Source: JAJXUB01 sp047974805 (GTDB lineage Bacteria > Actinomycetota > Actinomycetes > Actinomycetales > Dermatophilaceae). From it: 64,000 bases of DNA. Shown piece by piece: positions 25,270-33,054 of this stretch; position 1 is the stretch's first letter; each line of letters starts with the position of its first letter. The notes under the pieces were generated by a model. The model had not been told where the DNA came from. It saw only the letters and a list, made by a program, of their open reading frames with translations, and did no database searches. The stretch spans positions 1 through 64,000 of the forward strand of contig JBKECS010000011.1 of the NCBI GenBank assembly GCA_047974805.1. Direction: 5' to 3'. A program made the translations under genes and the position numbers.

Positions 25270-26163
25270 TCATTCGCTCGCTAGGAGCTGATCGCATATG
25301 TCGATGAGTCGCTGACGTATGCCGTTGCTCGCCTGCGCTAGCTCCGCCTGCCGCCGGCGGAACTCGGCCTTGCCCGAGGGGGTCTCGATGGCGAGCGGTT
25401 CGACGCCGAGGTCGGTGAGCTCGTAGGGAGAGGCTTCCATGTCGAGTCGGCGGGAGGCCAGCGCGTGCTCGAAGGCGTCGCCGGTCAGCTCCGAGGGGAT
25501 GGCCGGCGCGAGCTTGAACGCCCACTTGTAGAGGTCCATCCCGGCGTGAAGGCAGCCGGGCTGCTCCATCTCCGCCTGAGTCTCCGGGGTCGGACGCAGG
25601 GTGTTGCGTGGTGCGGCGTCGGGAGTGAAGAACCGGTAGGCATCGAAGTGGCTGCATCGGATGTCGTGACCTTCCACGACCTGATCGGTGCCGGCGGCAC
25701 CAAACCGCAGCGGCCACCCGGCGTGCCGGAGTTGCTCGGCAGGAAGCCGATAGACCATGGCCCACTCGTGCAAGGCAAAGCACCCCAGCCGGGCCGGCCG
25801 GTCCAGGGAAGCGCGAAGGAGGTGGTGAACGAACCGGACGGCGTCACCGCGGGCGGCCATGAAACCCCGAACGTCCATCCTGACGTGTCCCGCGGCGTTG
25901 GTGGCGTAGTGGGTCCAGCCTGCGCGCGGCATACCCGCGGCCCCGTCGAGGGCCACCCCCGGCCCGGGATGCCATCGACGCAGCTTGGCCGGGGTGTGGT
26001 TGTAGTAGACGAAGAGGAAGTCCTCGATCGGATGCTTGACGCCCTGCCTGCGTCGAGAGGTATGTCCGGCGGTCAGAGTGTCGATGCGGGCCTCGTGGGC
26101 AGCCACTCGGGCCCGCCACGACCCGGGGGAGAGGAGGACATCCGGGCGACTCACATCGGCCAC
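25270..26163 (-). CDS. Protein of the actinobacterial '3-methyladenine DNA glycosylase' annotation group
   Basis: The 297-residue product starts at GTG 26163 (MADVSRPDVLLSPGSWRARV). Aromatic and His-rich patches follow: DFLFVYYNHTPAKLRRWHPG near residue 48, ARLGCFALHEWAMVYR near 120, CSHFDAYRFFT near 162, and CLHAGMDLYKWAFKLAP near 199. I recall proteins with this pattern annotated as 3-methyladenine DNA glycosylase in Streptomyces and relatives, but I see no helix-hairpin-helix or other glycosylase motif, so the function is unproven. The much longer open frame that continues upstream to 27342 overlaps other genes and is not coding. It is convergent with nadC (28 bp) and divergent from the PH-domain gene. 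Confidence 0.6.
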   Translation of the reverse strand: MADVSRPDVLLSPGSWRARVAAHEARIDTLTAGHTSRRRQGVKHPIEDFLFVYYNHTPAKLRRWHPGPGVALDGAAGMPRAGWTHYATNAAGHVRMDVRGFMAARGDAVRFVHHLLRASLDRPARLGCFALHEWAMVYRLPAEQLRHAGWPLRFGAAGTDQVVEGHDIRCSHFDAYRFFTPDAAPRNTLRPTPETQAEMEQPGCLHAGMDLYKWAFKLAPAIPSELTGDAFEHALASRRLDMEASPYELTDLGVEPLAIETPSGKAEFRRRQAELAQASNGIRQRLIDICDQLLASE

Positions 26164-26274
26164 CGTAGCCGGTGGCGCGACAGCCCCGCAGATAGGCTGG
26201 GTCGAGATCGTGGGTGGCCCGCTGCTTGTGCCGAAACTGGTCGGCCACCCCCGCGCACGGATGAGGAGCACGAG

Positions 26275-26808
26275 GTGGGGTTTCCCGAGAACGTCCTGGC
26301 CAGGGATGAGCAGGTGGTCAAAGAACTGCACCCGCATTGGCTGACCGTGGTCGTGCCTGCGCTGGTGGGGCTGGTGATTGCGAGCGCCGTCATCGCGGCG
26401 GTTGTCCTCACCCCGGACACCGGCAACTGGAACATCCTGCAGGCCGTGGTGCTCGCGGCCGGGCTCATCCTCCTGGTGTGGTCGGTGCTTGTGCCGTTCC
26501 TGCGGTGGCGGACGACGCACTACGTCATCACAAGCCACCGGGTCATGGTGCGCCGGGGCATCCTCACCAAGTCCGGTAAGGACATCGCCCTGACCAAGAT
26601 CACCGACGTGGGTTTCACCCAGACGCTGCTTGATCGGCTCATCGGTGCAGGTTCGCTGCGGATCGAATCGGCCGGGGACAGCCCCGATGAGGAGCTCAAG
26701 GACATCCCCGACAGCGACGACGTGCAGCAGCTGATCAATCACCTCATCGAGGAGGACGACCTGCGTCGTCGCACCCGAGGAGCCTCGGGGACGCCCGATG
26801 GCACCTGA
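26275..26808 (+). CDS. Membrane-anchored bacterial PH-domain protein (bPH2/DUF304-like)
   Basis: The 177-residue protein has an Asp/Glu-rich start (ENVLARDEQVVKELHPHW), two adjacent transmembrane helices at about residues 22-44 and 52-70, then a bPH2 domain (RWRTTHYVITSHRVMVRRGI, LTKSGKDIALTKITDVGFTQ) and an acidic tail (NHLIEEDDLRRRT). This layout matches small actinobacterial PH-domain membrane proteins of unknown function. GTG 26275 follows GAGGAG (26263-26268). It lies between the divergent glycosylase-like gene and the FAH gene; no operon partner is obvious. Confidence 0.75.
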   Translation: MGFPENVLARDEQVVKELHPHWLTVVVPALVGLVIASAVIAAVVLTPDTGNWNILQAVVLAAGLILLVWSVLVPFLRWRTTHYVITSHRVMVRRGILTKSGKDIALTKITDVGFTQTLLDRLIGAGSLRIESAGDSPDEELKDIPDSDDVQQLINHLIEEDDLRRRTRGASGTPDGT

Positions 26809-26895
26809 GCAGGTTCGCGCCGGGTATGAGCTCATGGGGGCGAGTGTGGCTGCCCGCTTGTGAACCCTGCTTCGCCTACGCCGTAGGCTGGCCGG

Positions 26896-27669
26896 ATGCG
26901 CATCGCGAGGTTCACGACAGGTGAGGATCCAGCCTTTGGGCTGGTCGATGGAGTGGGGGAGAAGATCGCCGAGATCACCGGTGATCCGCTCTACACCAAG
27001 ATCGAGCTGACCGGGGCTGTCCACGAGGTCGACGCTGTGCGCCTCCTTGCGCCGGTCATTCCCCGCAGCAAGGTCATCGGGATCGGTCGTAACTACATCG
27101 ATCACGCCGCCGAAATGGGTGGAGAGCCACCGGTAGAGCCGTTGATGTTCCTCGTACCGAACACCGCAGTCGTCGGTCCGGGGGACCCGGTGGTCATGCC
27201 GCGACAGTCGAGCAACGTGCACTACGAGGGGGAATTGGCCGTCGTCATCGGACGGATGTGCCGCGATGTGGCGGCCGAGGATGCCGCGTCGGTGATCTTC
27301 GGCTATACCTGCGCCAACGACGTGACGGCGCGCGACCTGCAATCGAGTGATGGGCAGTGGGCGCGGGCCAAGGGCTTCGACACGTTTTGTCCACTGGGGC
27401 CGTGGATAGAGACCGAACTCGACCCGAGCGACCAGGCGTTGGTCACGATGCGCGACGGTGAGATCGTCCAGGACGGCAACACCGGCGACATGGTCTTCGG
27501 GGTCGCCGACCTCATTGCGTATGCCTCAGCCGCGTTCACTCTGCTGCCCGGTGACATCATCCTCACCGGTACCCCGGCCGGGGTCGGTCCGGTCACGACA
27601 GGTCAAAAGGTCAGCGTCGACATTGCCGGCATCGGCGTGTTGACCAATCCCTTCGTCGCCGCTGACTAG
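26896..27669 (+). CDS. Fumarylacetoacetate hydrolase family protein
   Basis: The 257-residue protein has a short N-terminal cap and an FAH catalytic fold: VIGIGRNYIDHAAEMG near residue 60, the metal glutamates in NVHYEGELAVVIGR near 107, GYTCANDVTARDLQ near 136, KGFDTFCPLGPW near 157 and TGTPAGVGP near 226. Family members hydrolyse or decarboxylate acylpyruvates, oxaloacetate or 2-hydroxyhepta-2,4-diene-1,7-dioate; the substrate is not defined here. It is normally next to gltX in actinobacteria, but a DUF222-HNH gene separates them here. TAGGCT (26884-26889) ends 6 nt before ATG 26896, indicating leaderless expression. Confidence 0.88.
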   Translation: MRIARFTTGEDPAFGLVDGVGEKIAEITGDPLYTKIELTGAVHEVDAVRLLAPVIPRSKVIGIGRNYIDHAAEMGGEPPVEPLMFLVPNTAVVGPGDPVVMPRQSSNVHYEGELAVVIGRMCRDVAAEDAASVIFGYTCANDVTARDLQSSDGQWARAKGFDTFCPLGPWIETELDPSDQALVTMRDGEIVQDGNTGDMVFGVADLIAYASAAFTLLPGDIILTGTPAGVGPVTTGQKVSVDIAGIGVLTNPFVAAD

Positions 27670-27802
27670 TGGTGTCGGTGATCCGTTCTCATCCCCCGGC
27701 TCCGCCGGCCATATCGCTGCCAGCCCGGGTGATGAGGTACTGCAGGTGGTGTTCGAGTCCCGGCGCGGGCTGGAGACCACCCCACTCCAGGTCGTGGGCG
27801 TT

Positions 27803-29302
27803 CTACGGCCCATCCCAGGCCCTGACAGTGGGGAGCGGGCCGTCGACCGGCGCCTCGTCGGCTCGCAAGTGATCCACCGGTGAGGTAATCCGCTGTCGCC
27901 CGGTGGGGTCGGTCCAGGTCACCCGGGCATCAGCGGTCATCGTGACCCGCCAGCGGGGTCGTTGCTTGATCCGGTGATGTCGATGGCACAGATACATGAG
28001 GTTCTCCGCCGCCGTGGGCCCGGTTGGCCACGGTCGGACGTGGTCGAGATCGCAGAATCTCGCCACAATCGTGCAGCCGGGGACGCGCCAGTGCCCATCC
28101 CGGGCACGCACGAGGTCTCGCATCGCCTTGGGCGGTACGTAACGCTCGGGCCGCGCCGCGTCCGAGACATGATCCGTTGCGGACAACTGCAAGAGAGCGC
28201 CAGTCTCCCGGTGGCATTCCGCGCGCGTAATGGTGGTCGAGGCGTCCGCGGCGACCTGTTCCAGCCACGAGCGGGAAAGCACCGTCGACCCGGAGGGCCG
28301 GCCGAAGCCGGTCACCCTGAGAAGTCCCTCGGCGGGCGCAGCTAGCTCTGAGCATGACTCCGCGTGGGCGTGAACGTGTGGGCGGGTCGGCTGCTGCGGA
28401 AGGTCGGCGAGATATGGGCGGGTCGGTGCTTCCGGAGCGATCTGTTGCTCTGGAACGGCAAGGTGCAGCGTGTAGTGGGCGGTGGTCTGGCCCATGATGA
28501 GGGCGATAAGGCCGTCGGCGCGTGCCTGGCCGATGGTCAGCTCCGGATCGGAACGTCGCAGGTCACTCGCCTTGGCGTCGACTGCCGCGTACGCCGGACC
28601 CGCCTGCTCGGCGGTGAGATGGACCTCCCAAATGTCCTTGCCGTCGACATCGCACCACCGGCGCAGGTCCCGATCGGCCCGAGCCTTGGCCTGGCGGGTC
28701 CGCACCAGCTCGGGATCGACCCGATCCAGCAATCGCTTCGTGCGCGCCCGCAGCGGCGCCGGTGGCAGCCCCGCGAGCCGATCCCCCGCCCACGTCACGA
28801 CTTGGCCCGCCACGAGGTCAGCCACCTCGGGATCGGCCTCGTCCACCTCGCGCAACACGACCCCGGCCCGGTAGGCGTCCCGGACGCCATCAGCCATCGC
28901 GTCCATCAGCACCCGCGTGCGGGTCACCAATCCGACGGCGCTGGCGACGCGCTCAACGGCGACCCGGTCCGAGACGCCCAACGCTTCACTGACCAACGCC
29001 CCGGCATCAAGGCGGATATGCCCCAGACCGCGGAACTCCTCAACCAAACCCTCCGGCACGGACACGTCGTCGGTCGCGGCCAATTGCGCAGACGCCAGGG
29101 TCTGCGCGGCGGCCCACTGGTTCATCACCGCCTGAGTCACCTCGATGAGCCCGACGAGCTCAGCGGAGGTCAGATCCGTACGGCCCCGCAACGATGCCAG
29201 GGCCGCCCGCGCACGATCCGCTGCCGCGGTCGTGGCACTCCTCATCTCCGCGATGTCTGGGGCCGGCGCCGCACCCACCGCAGCAGACACGACGTAGCCC
29301 AC
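27803..29302 (-). CDS. DUF222 protein with C-terminal HNH nuclease domain (13E12-repeat family)
   Basis: The 499-residue protein has a long helical DUF222 region (about residues 40-330) and a C-terminal HNH domain. The HNH shows DLDHVRPWPTGPTAAENLMY near residue 425, where the H and N belong to the beta-beta-alpha metal site, followed by CHRHHRIKQ. Such proteins are multicopy in many actinobacteria (REP13E12 in M. tuberculosis), and several there are DNA-damage inducible. This copy is inserted against the local gene direction between the FAH and gltX genes. A LexA-like box abuts a TAGAAT -10 just upstream of it. It may be a selfish or damage-response nuclease; its substrate is unknown. Confidence 0.85.
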   Translation of the reverse strand: MGYVVSAAVGAAPAPDIAEMRSATTAAADRARAALASLRGRTDLTSAELVGLIEVTQAVMNQWAAAQTLASAQLAATDDVSVPEGLVEEFRGLGHIRLDAGALVSEALGVSDRVAVERVASAVGLVTRTRVLMDAMADGVRDAYRAGVVLREVDEADPEVADLVAGQVVTWAGDRLAGLPPAPLRARTKRLLDRVDPELVRTRQAKARADRDLRRWCDVDGKDIWEVHLTAEQAGPAYAAVDAKASDLRRSDPELTIGQARADGLIALIMGQTTAHYTLHLAVPEQQIAPEAPTRPYLADLPQQPTRPHVHAHAESCSELAAPAEGLLRVTGFGRPSGSTVLSRSWLEQVAADASTTITRAECHRETGALLQLSATDHVSDAARPERYVPPKAMRDLVRARDGHWRVPGCTIVARFCDLDHVRPWPTGPTAAENLMYLCHRHHRIKQRPRWRVTMTADARVTWTDPTGRQRITSPVDHLRADEAPVDGPLPTVRAWDGP

Positions 29303-29347
29303 CTCGACACCGCGCGCCCTGGAGGCTGTGGCTGTGGCATACGACCA

Positions 29348-29369
29348 ATTCTATCGAACATACGTACGA
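29348..29369 (-). promoter_or_regulatory. LexA (SOS) box and -10 of the DUF222-HNH gene
   Basis: TCGAAC-ATAC-GTACGA (29354-29369) matches the actinobacterial SOS box TCGAAC-N4-GTTCGA with one mismatch. On the minus strand a TAGAAT -10 (29353 to 29348) directly adjoins it, placing a start about 40 nt before the gene. LexA bound there would block RNA polymerase. Confidence 0.6.
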
Positions 29370-29489
29370 GATGCGAGGCAATGCAAAGCCTCTGTGGACA
29401 ACTCGCGGGAGCATCCCGCAGGTCACCGGACGCGACGAATCCTCAACTGAATGCCTCTGCGCGCGGCCGCTCCCTAGAATCGGCACATC

Positions 29490-31010
29490 ATGAGCAGCTC
29501 CTTTGGCCCCGTCCGTGACCGTGTCGCTCCCTCGCCCACTGGCGACCCGCACGTCGGCACGGCATACATGTCCCTGTTCAATCTCGCGTTCGCGCGCAAT
29601 CAGGGCGGTCAATTCATCCTCCGGATCGAGGACACCGACCGCGCGCGCTTTCGCCACGACAGCGAACAGCAGGTCTTCGACACCCTTCGCTGGCTCGGCC
29701 TGACCTGGGACGAAGGCCCCGACATCGGCGGCCCGTATGCCCCCTACCGCCAGTCCGAGCGGCTGGAGACCTACGCCCCGTATGCCCAGAAGCTGCTCGA
29801 CACCGGGCATGCCTATCACTGTTGGTGCACCCCGGAGCGGCTCCAACAGATGCGCGAGGACCAGCAGAGGCGCAAGCTGCCCACCGGATATGACCGGCTC
29901 TGCTACGGCAAGACCAGGCAGGAGCGCGCGCAGCTGCCCGGGTTCTCGCAGACGCCCGTCGTGCGGATGTACATCCCCGACGACGCGCCCCTGGTTTTTG
30001 ATGACCTCATCCGCGGCAAGGTCTCCGCGCCTCGGCCGGACGACCAGGTCATCGTCAAGACCGACGGGTTCCCCACCTATCACCTTGCCGTCGTCGTCGA
30101 CGACCACGAGATGGGCATCACCCATGTCGTCCGGGGGGAGGAGTGGATCTCCTCAACGCCCAAGCACGTCCTTCTCTATCAGTGGCTCGGGCTGCCGTTG
30201 CCGGCGTTCGCGCATATGCCGCTGCTGCGCAACAGCGACAAGTCCAAGATCTCCAAGCGGAAGAACCCGGCCGCCCGGCTCACCTGGTTCCAAGAGCAGG
30301 GCTATCTGCCCGAGGCCCTGGTCAACTTCCTTGCCCTTATGGCCTATCCACCGGCAACCGGTCCGGACGGGGAGGATGTCGAGGTCTTCACCTTCGAGGT
30401 GTTCGCCCAGCGGTTCGATTGGACCAAGGTCAACCCGGTCGGGCCGATCTTTGACCTCAAAAAGCTCGACTGGCTCAACGGGGTCTATATCCGCGGTCTG
30501 GAACTTCCCGACTTCACCTCCCGGCTGCTGCCCTTCCTTCAGGCCGGGGGAGTCCTTAGGGAGAACCCGCTGCTATCCGAACTGGCCCGACTGAAGAGTG
30601 TCGCGCAGCTGGTTCAGACCCGGATCACCACCTTGTCCGAATCGGTGTCCCTGGTCGCCCCGTTCTATATCGACGATGCCGACTTGACCTGGGACGACGA
30701 CGCCGTGGCTCAACTGGACGAGACGTCCCGGGGAGTCCTGGAGGCTGCCGTCGTCGCGCTCCAGGGAATCGACGACACGCGCCGGGAGATGATGCATCCG
30801 GAGACGGACTGGACCGCTGGGGTCATCGAGGCGGCGCTGCGCTCGGTGCTGGTCGACGGAATGGGGCTGAAGGCGCGGGTCGCGTTCGGGCCGCTGCGTA
30901 CCGCCGTCTCCGGGGCGCGGATCAGCCCGCCGCTCTTCGAGTCGATGGAAATCCTCGGCAAGACCTCCACGCTGGCCCGGCTGGCGCGGCTGCGCGACTC
31001 CCTCATCTGA
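29490..31010 (+). CDS. gltX: Glutamyl-tRNA synthetase
   Basis: GltX charges tRNA-Glu with glutamate, and tRNA-Gln too in bacteria that use the GatCAB amidotransferase. The 506-residue class I synthetase has the HIGH-type motif PSPTGDPHVGTAYM (residues 14-27), RIEDTDRARF near 46, and KISKRK near residue 252 as the KMSKS loop, then the helical anticodon-binding domain. TAGAAT (29475-29480) ends 9 nt before ATG 29490, suggesting leaderless or near-leaderless expression. A HAD gene starts directly after its stop, and tRNA-Gln and tRNA-Glu genes follow within 1.1 kb. Confidence 0.97.
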   Translation: MSSSFGPVRDRVAPSPTGDPHVGTAYMSLFNLAFARNQGGQFILRIEDTDRARFRHDSEQQVFDTLRWLGLTWDEGPDIGGPYAPYRQSERLETYAPYAQKLLDTGHAYHCWCTPERLQQMREDQQRRKLPTGYDRLCYGKTRQERAQLPGFSQTPVVRMYIPDDAPLVFDDLIRGKVSAPRPDDQVIVKTDGFPTYHLAVVVDDHEMGITHVVRGEEWISSTPKHVLLYQWLGLPLPAFAHMPLLRNSDKSKISKRKNPAARLTWFQEQGYLPEALVNFLALMAYPPATGPDGEDVEVFTFEVFAQRFDWTKVNPVGPIFDLKKLDWLNGVYIRGLELPDFTSRLLPFLQAGGVLRENPLLSELARLKSVAQLVQTRITTLSESVSLVAPFYIDDADLTWDDDAVAQLDETSRGVLEAAVVALQGIDDTRREMMHPETDWTAGVIEAALRSVLVDGMGLKARVAFGPLRTAVSGARISPPLFESMEILGKTSTLARLARLRDSLI

Positions 31011-31778
31011 GTGCCTGCCGATTCCAGCGACGAGAGCGCCCGTATGCCGATGCGTGGCCTGCTGTTCGACCTGGATGACACGCTCATCACCACGCGATCG
31101 GCGATGATGACCGGGGTTGTCAAGGCCGTCCGGACGCTCTGGCCCCAGACCACGCCGACACGAGCCGCGGCGGCCGCACACCGGTTCCGCGAGGATCCGA
31201 GCGGGCTATTCGTGGCGTTCACGCGCGGGCACATGTCCTTTGAGCAGATGCGGGCCGAGCGCGTCGCCGACCTGGCCGACTTCCTACACGCGCGGCTGCC
31301 CAGCGAGCCGGATCGGGCCTGGGCGGCGGCATACGACGAACACTTCTTCGCCGGCTTGGCGCCGTTCGGCGATGTCGCCGAAGCGCTGACCACGGCACAC
31401 GCGCACGGCCTGGCGCTCGGGGTGTTGACCAACGGATCCGGGCGCTACACCCAGGAGAAGCTGGCCGCCGCCGGGCTGACGGGGACCTTCGAGGTCGTCA
31501 TCACCCGTGACACCCTGGGCGTGGGCAAACCAGCACCGGAGGTCTTTCACCATGCGTGCCGGCGCATCGGGGTGACGCCCGGCGAGTGTGCCTATATCGG
31601 TGACGAGTTCACGGTCGACCCCGTTGGTGCTCAGGACGCCGGTTTGAGTGGCCTGTGGCTTCGGCGTCAGGGGGACCCAGCCACTTCGAACGATCTTCAG
31701 GCGGCGCGGGCACGCGGCATACCGACGCCGTCATCGCTGGTCGAGGCACTCGCACTGGTCGTTGCCGCTGCGGCGTGA
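31011..31778 (+). CDS. HAD-superfamily hydrolase, subfamily IA
   Basis: The product of up to 255 residues has HAD motif I LLFDLDDTLITT near residue 17, a four-helix cap, motif II with GVLTNGSGRY near 139, the lysine in GVGKPAPEVFHHAC near 169, and motif IV IGDEFTVDPVGAQDAG near 194. It is predicted to dephosphorylate a small phosphate ester; the substrate is unknown. GTG 31011 adjoins the gltX stop and suggests coupling. ATG codons at 31044 or 31050, nearer motif I, are possible starts. Confidence 0.8.
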   Translation: MPADSSDESARMPMRGLLFDLDDTLITTRSAMMTGVVKAVRTLWPQTTPTRAAAAAHRFREDPSGLFVAFTRGHMSFEQMRAERVADLADFLHARLPSEPDRAWAAAYDEHFFAGLAPFGDVAEALTTAHAHGLALGVLTNGSGRYTQEKLAAAGLTGTFEVVITRDTLGVGKPAPEVFHHACRRIGVTPGECAYIGDEFTVDPVGAQDAGLSGLWLRRQGDPATSNDLQAARARGIPTPSSLVEALALVVAAAA

Positions 31779-31871
31779 CATCGATTTGGGGGCGTGGGGA
31801 CCTGGCCGGTAAAGTTGCGCCTCGGTTCATCGACCGGGAAGCTGCGAGGCCAGACTGGGCGATATACCCCT

Positions 31872-31943
31872 TGGGGTATGGTGTAATTGGCAACACTAGT
31901 GATTCTGGTTCACTCATTCTAGGTTCGAGTCCTGGTACCCCAG
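31872..31943 (+). tRNA. tRNA-Gln (anticodon CUG)
   Basis: The acceptor TGGGGTA (31872-31878) pairs with TACCCCA (31936-31942). The anticodon loop reads TTCTGGT with CTG, the T loop is TTCGAGT, the discriminator is G, and CCA is encoded at 31944-31946. The upstream sequence ATACCCC (31864-31870) is complementary to the tRNA 5' end and could pair with it in the precursor. Confidence 0.95.
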
Positions 31944-32012
31944 CCACTGCGACAAGTCACTCCACCGCGATTCGGCGTATGCCGTCTCTCGCGGTAGGGT
32001 TTCGCAGTCCAA

Positions 32013-32085
32013 GGCCCCGTTGTGTAGCGGTCTAGCACGCCGCCCTCTCAAGGCGGTAGCGCGGGTTCGAACCCCGTCGGGGCTA
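32013..32085 (+). tRNA. tRNA-Glu (anticodon CUC)
   Basis: The acceptor GGCCCCG (32013-32019) pairs with CGGGGCT (32078-32084, G-U at the first pair). The anticodon arm CCGCC-CTCTCAA-GGCGG carries CTC, the T loop is TTCGAAC, the discriminator is A, and CCA is encoded at 32086-32088. Confidence 0.95.
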
Positions 32086-32092
32086 CCACGTG

Positions 32093-32127
32093 ACATCGGC
32101 TCACTCCGCTCCGGAGTGAGCCGATGT
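32093..32127. terminator. Strong terminator between tRNA-Glu and the IclR gene
   Basis: A 16-bp perfect stem, ACATCGGCTCACTCCG (32093-32108) with its complement at 32112-32127, has a 3-nt loop and is followed by GTGTTTGTG. It can serve both the tRNA transcript and the converging regulator gene. Confidence 0.75.
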
Positions 32128-32170
32128 GTGTTTGTGCGGATGAGTCCCGCTGGCGGAACCTACCGACGCC

Positions 32171-32920
32171 TCAGGCTTCTTCGGCCGCCTGCGCTTCTTG
32201 CGCTGCCGCCTGCCTGGCGAGCACCTCGGTGAGCTTGTTCGCCCCCGCCATCACGGTCGCGGCATGCAGCCGACCCGGCTGTCGGGACAGCCGCTCTATC
32301 GGTCCCGAGATGGAAACCGCAGCGATCACCCGGCCGCTGGGGGAGCGCACCGGCGCCGACACCGAGGCAACCCCCGCCTCGCGTTCGCCGACGCTTTGGG
32401 CCCAGCCACGACGACGAACCCCCGACAGCGTGGTGGCGGTAAAGGCGGCACCCTGCAGGCCCCGGTGCAGTCGGTCCGGCTCCTCCCAGGCCAACAGCAC
32501 CTGGGCAGCCGATCCGGCCAGCATAGACAACGAGGCTCCGATCGGAATGGAATCACGAAGCCCGACCGGGCGCTCGGCGGCCGAGACGCAGATCCGGTGA
32601 TCTCCCTGCCGCCGGAAGAGCTGGGCAGACTCGTTGGTGTGGTCGCGCAATGCGCCGAGCACCGGACCGGCCGTGGCCAGCAGACGATCCTCACCGGCCG
32701 CCGCGGCCAGTTCGCCGAGCCGGGGACCGAGGATGAAGCGACCCTGAAGGTCTCTGGCGACGAGGCGGTGATGCTCTAGCGCGACCGCTAGCCGGTGAGC
32801 CGTCGGGCGGGCCAATCCCGTGGCTGTGACCAGCTGGGCAAGGGTCGACGGGCCCGCTTCGAGGGCGCCGAGCACGATGGCTGCCTTGTCGAGAACACCG
32901 ACTCCGCTGGAACTGTCCAT
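32171..32920 (-). CDS. IclR-family regulator of leuCD (NdgR/LtbR type)
   Basis: The 249-residue protein has an N-terminal winged helix (LDKAAIVLGALEAGPSTLAQ, then LVTATGLARPTAHRLAVALE, residues 10-54) and a C-terminal IclR effector domain. It is divergent from leuCD, the conserved place of NdgR (Streptomyces) and LtbR (Corynebacterium), which repress leucine and tryptophan or branched-chain genes. ATG 32920 (MDSSSGVGV) is preferred over upstream in-frame starts because it is where homologous sequence begins and leaves the operator outside the gene. The C-terminal tail is Ala/Gln/Glu-rich. The palindrome at 32930-32956 lies 9 nt from its start. Confidence 0.88.
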   Translation of the reverse strand: MDSSSGVGVLDKAAIVLGALEAGPSTLAQLVTATGLARPTAHRLAVALEHHRLVARDLQGRFILGPRLGELAAAAGEDRLLATAGPVLGALRDHTNESAQLFRRQGDHRICVSAAERPVGLRDSIPIGASLSMLAGSAAQVLLAWEEPDRLHRGLQGAAFTATTLSGVRRRGWAQSVGEREAGVASVSAPVRSPSGRVIAAVSISGPIERLSRQPGRLHAATVMAGANKLTEVLARQAAAQEAQAAEEA

Positions 32921-32929
32921 GTCTTGATA

Positions 32930-32956
32930 TTGCCGTCTCATTGCCTGAGACGCAAG
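32930..32956. promoter_or_regulatory. Palindromic operator between the IclR gene and leuC
   Basis: GTCTCA-TTGCC-TGAGAC (32935-32951) is a perfect 6-bp inverted repeat, extended outside by TTGC and GCAA. It sits in the 134-bp divergent region, next to the regulator start, and is the expected binding site of the IclR protein for both directions. Confidence 0.55.
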
Positions 32957-33054
32957 TTCCTTTGGTGTGCGGTGGTGAAACGCTGCCAATGACGCAGGGC
33001 TGCGTCCGGGCATACGGACGCGCCGTCGACCGGAGCGAAGGGGAGTTGAACACC

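Noticed and set aside
25270..27342. A 690-codon open frame on the minus strand
   Set aside because: Only its last 298 codons (25270-26163) look like protein; the rest is the antisense of the PH-domain and FAH genes and has no family pattern.
27670..27802. Possible remnant coding sequence between the FAH gene and the DUF222 gene (minus strand, ending GGAGG-stop)
   Set aside because: A 37-codon frame begins just after a TAG and has no recognisable family; it may be read-through noise.
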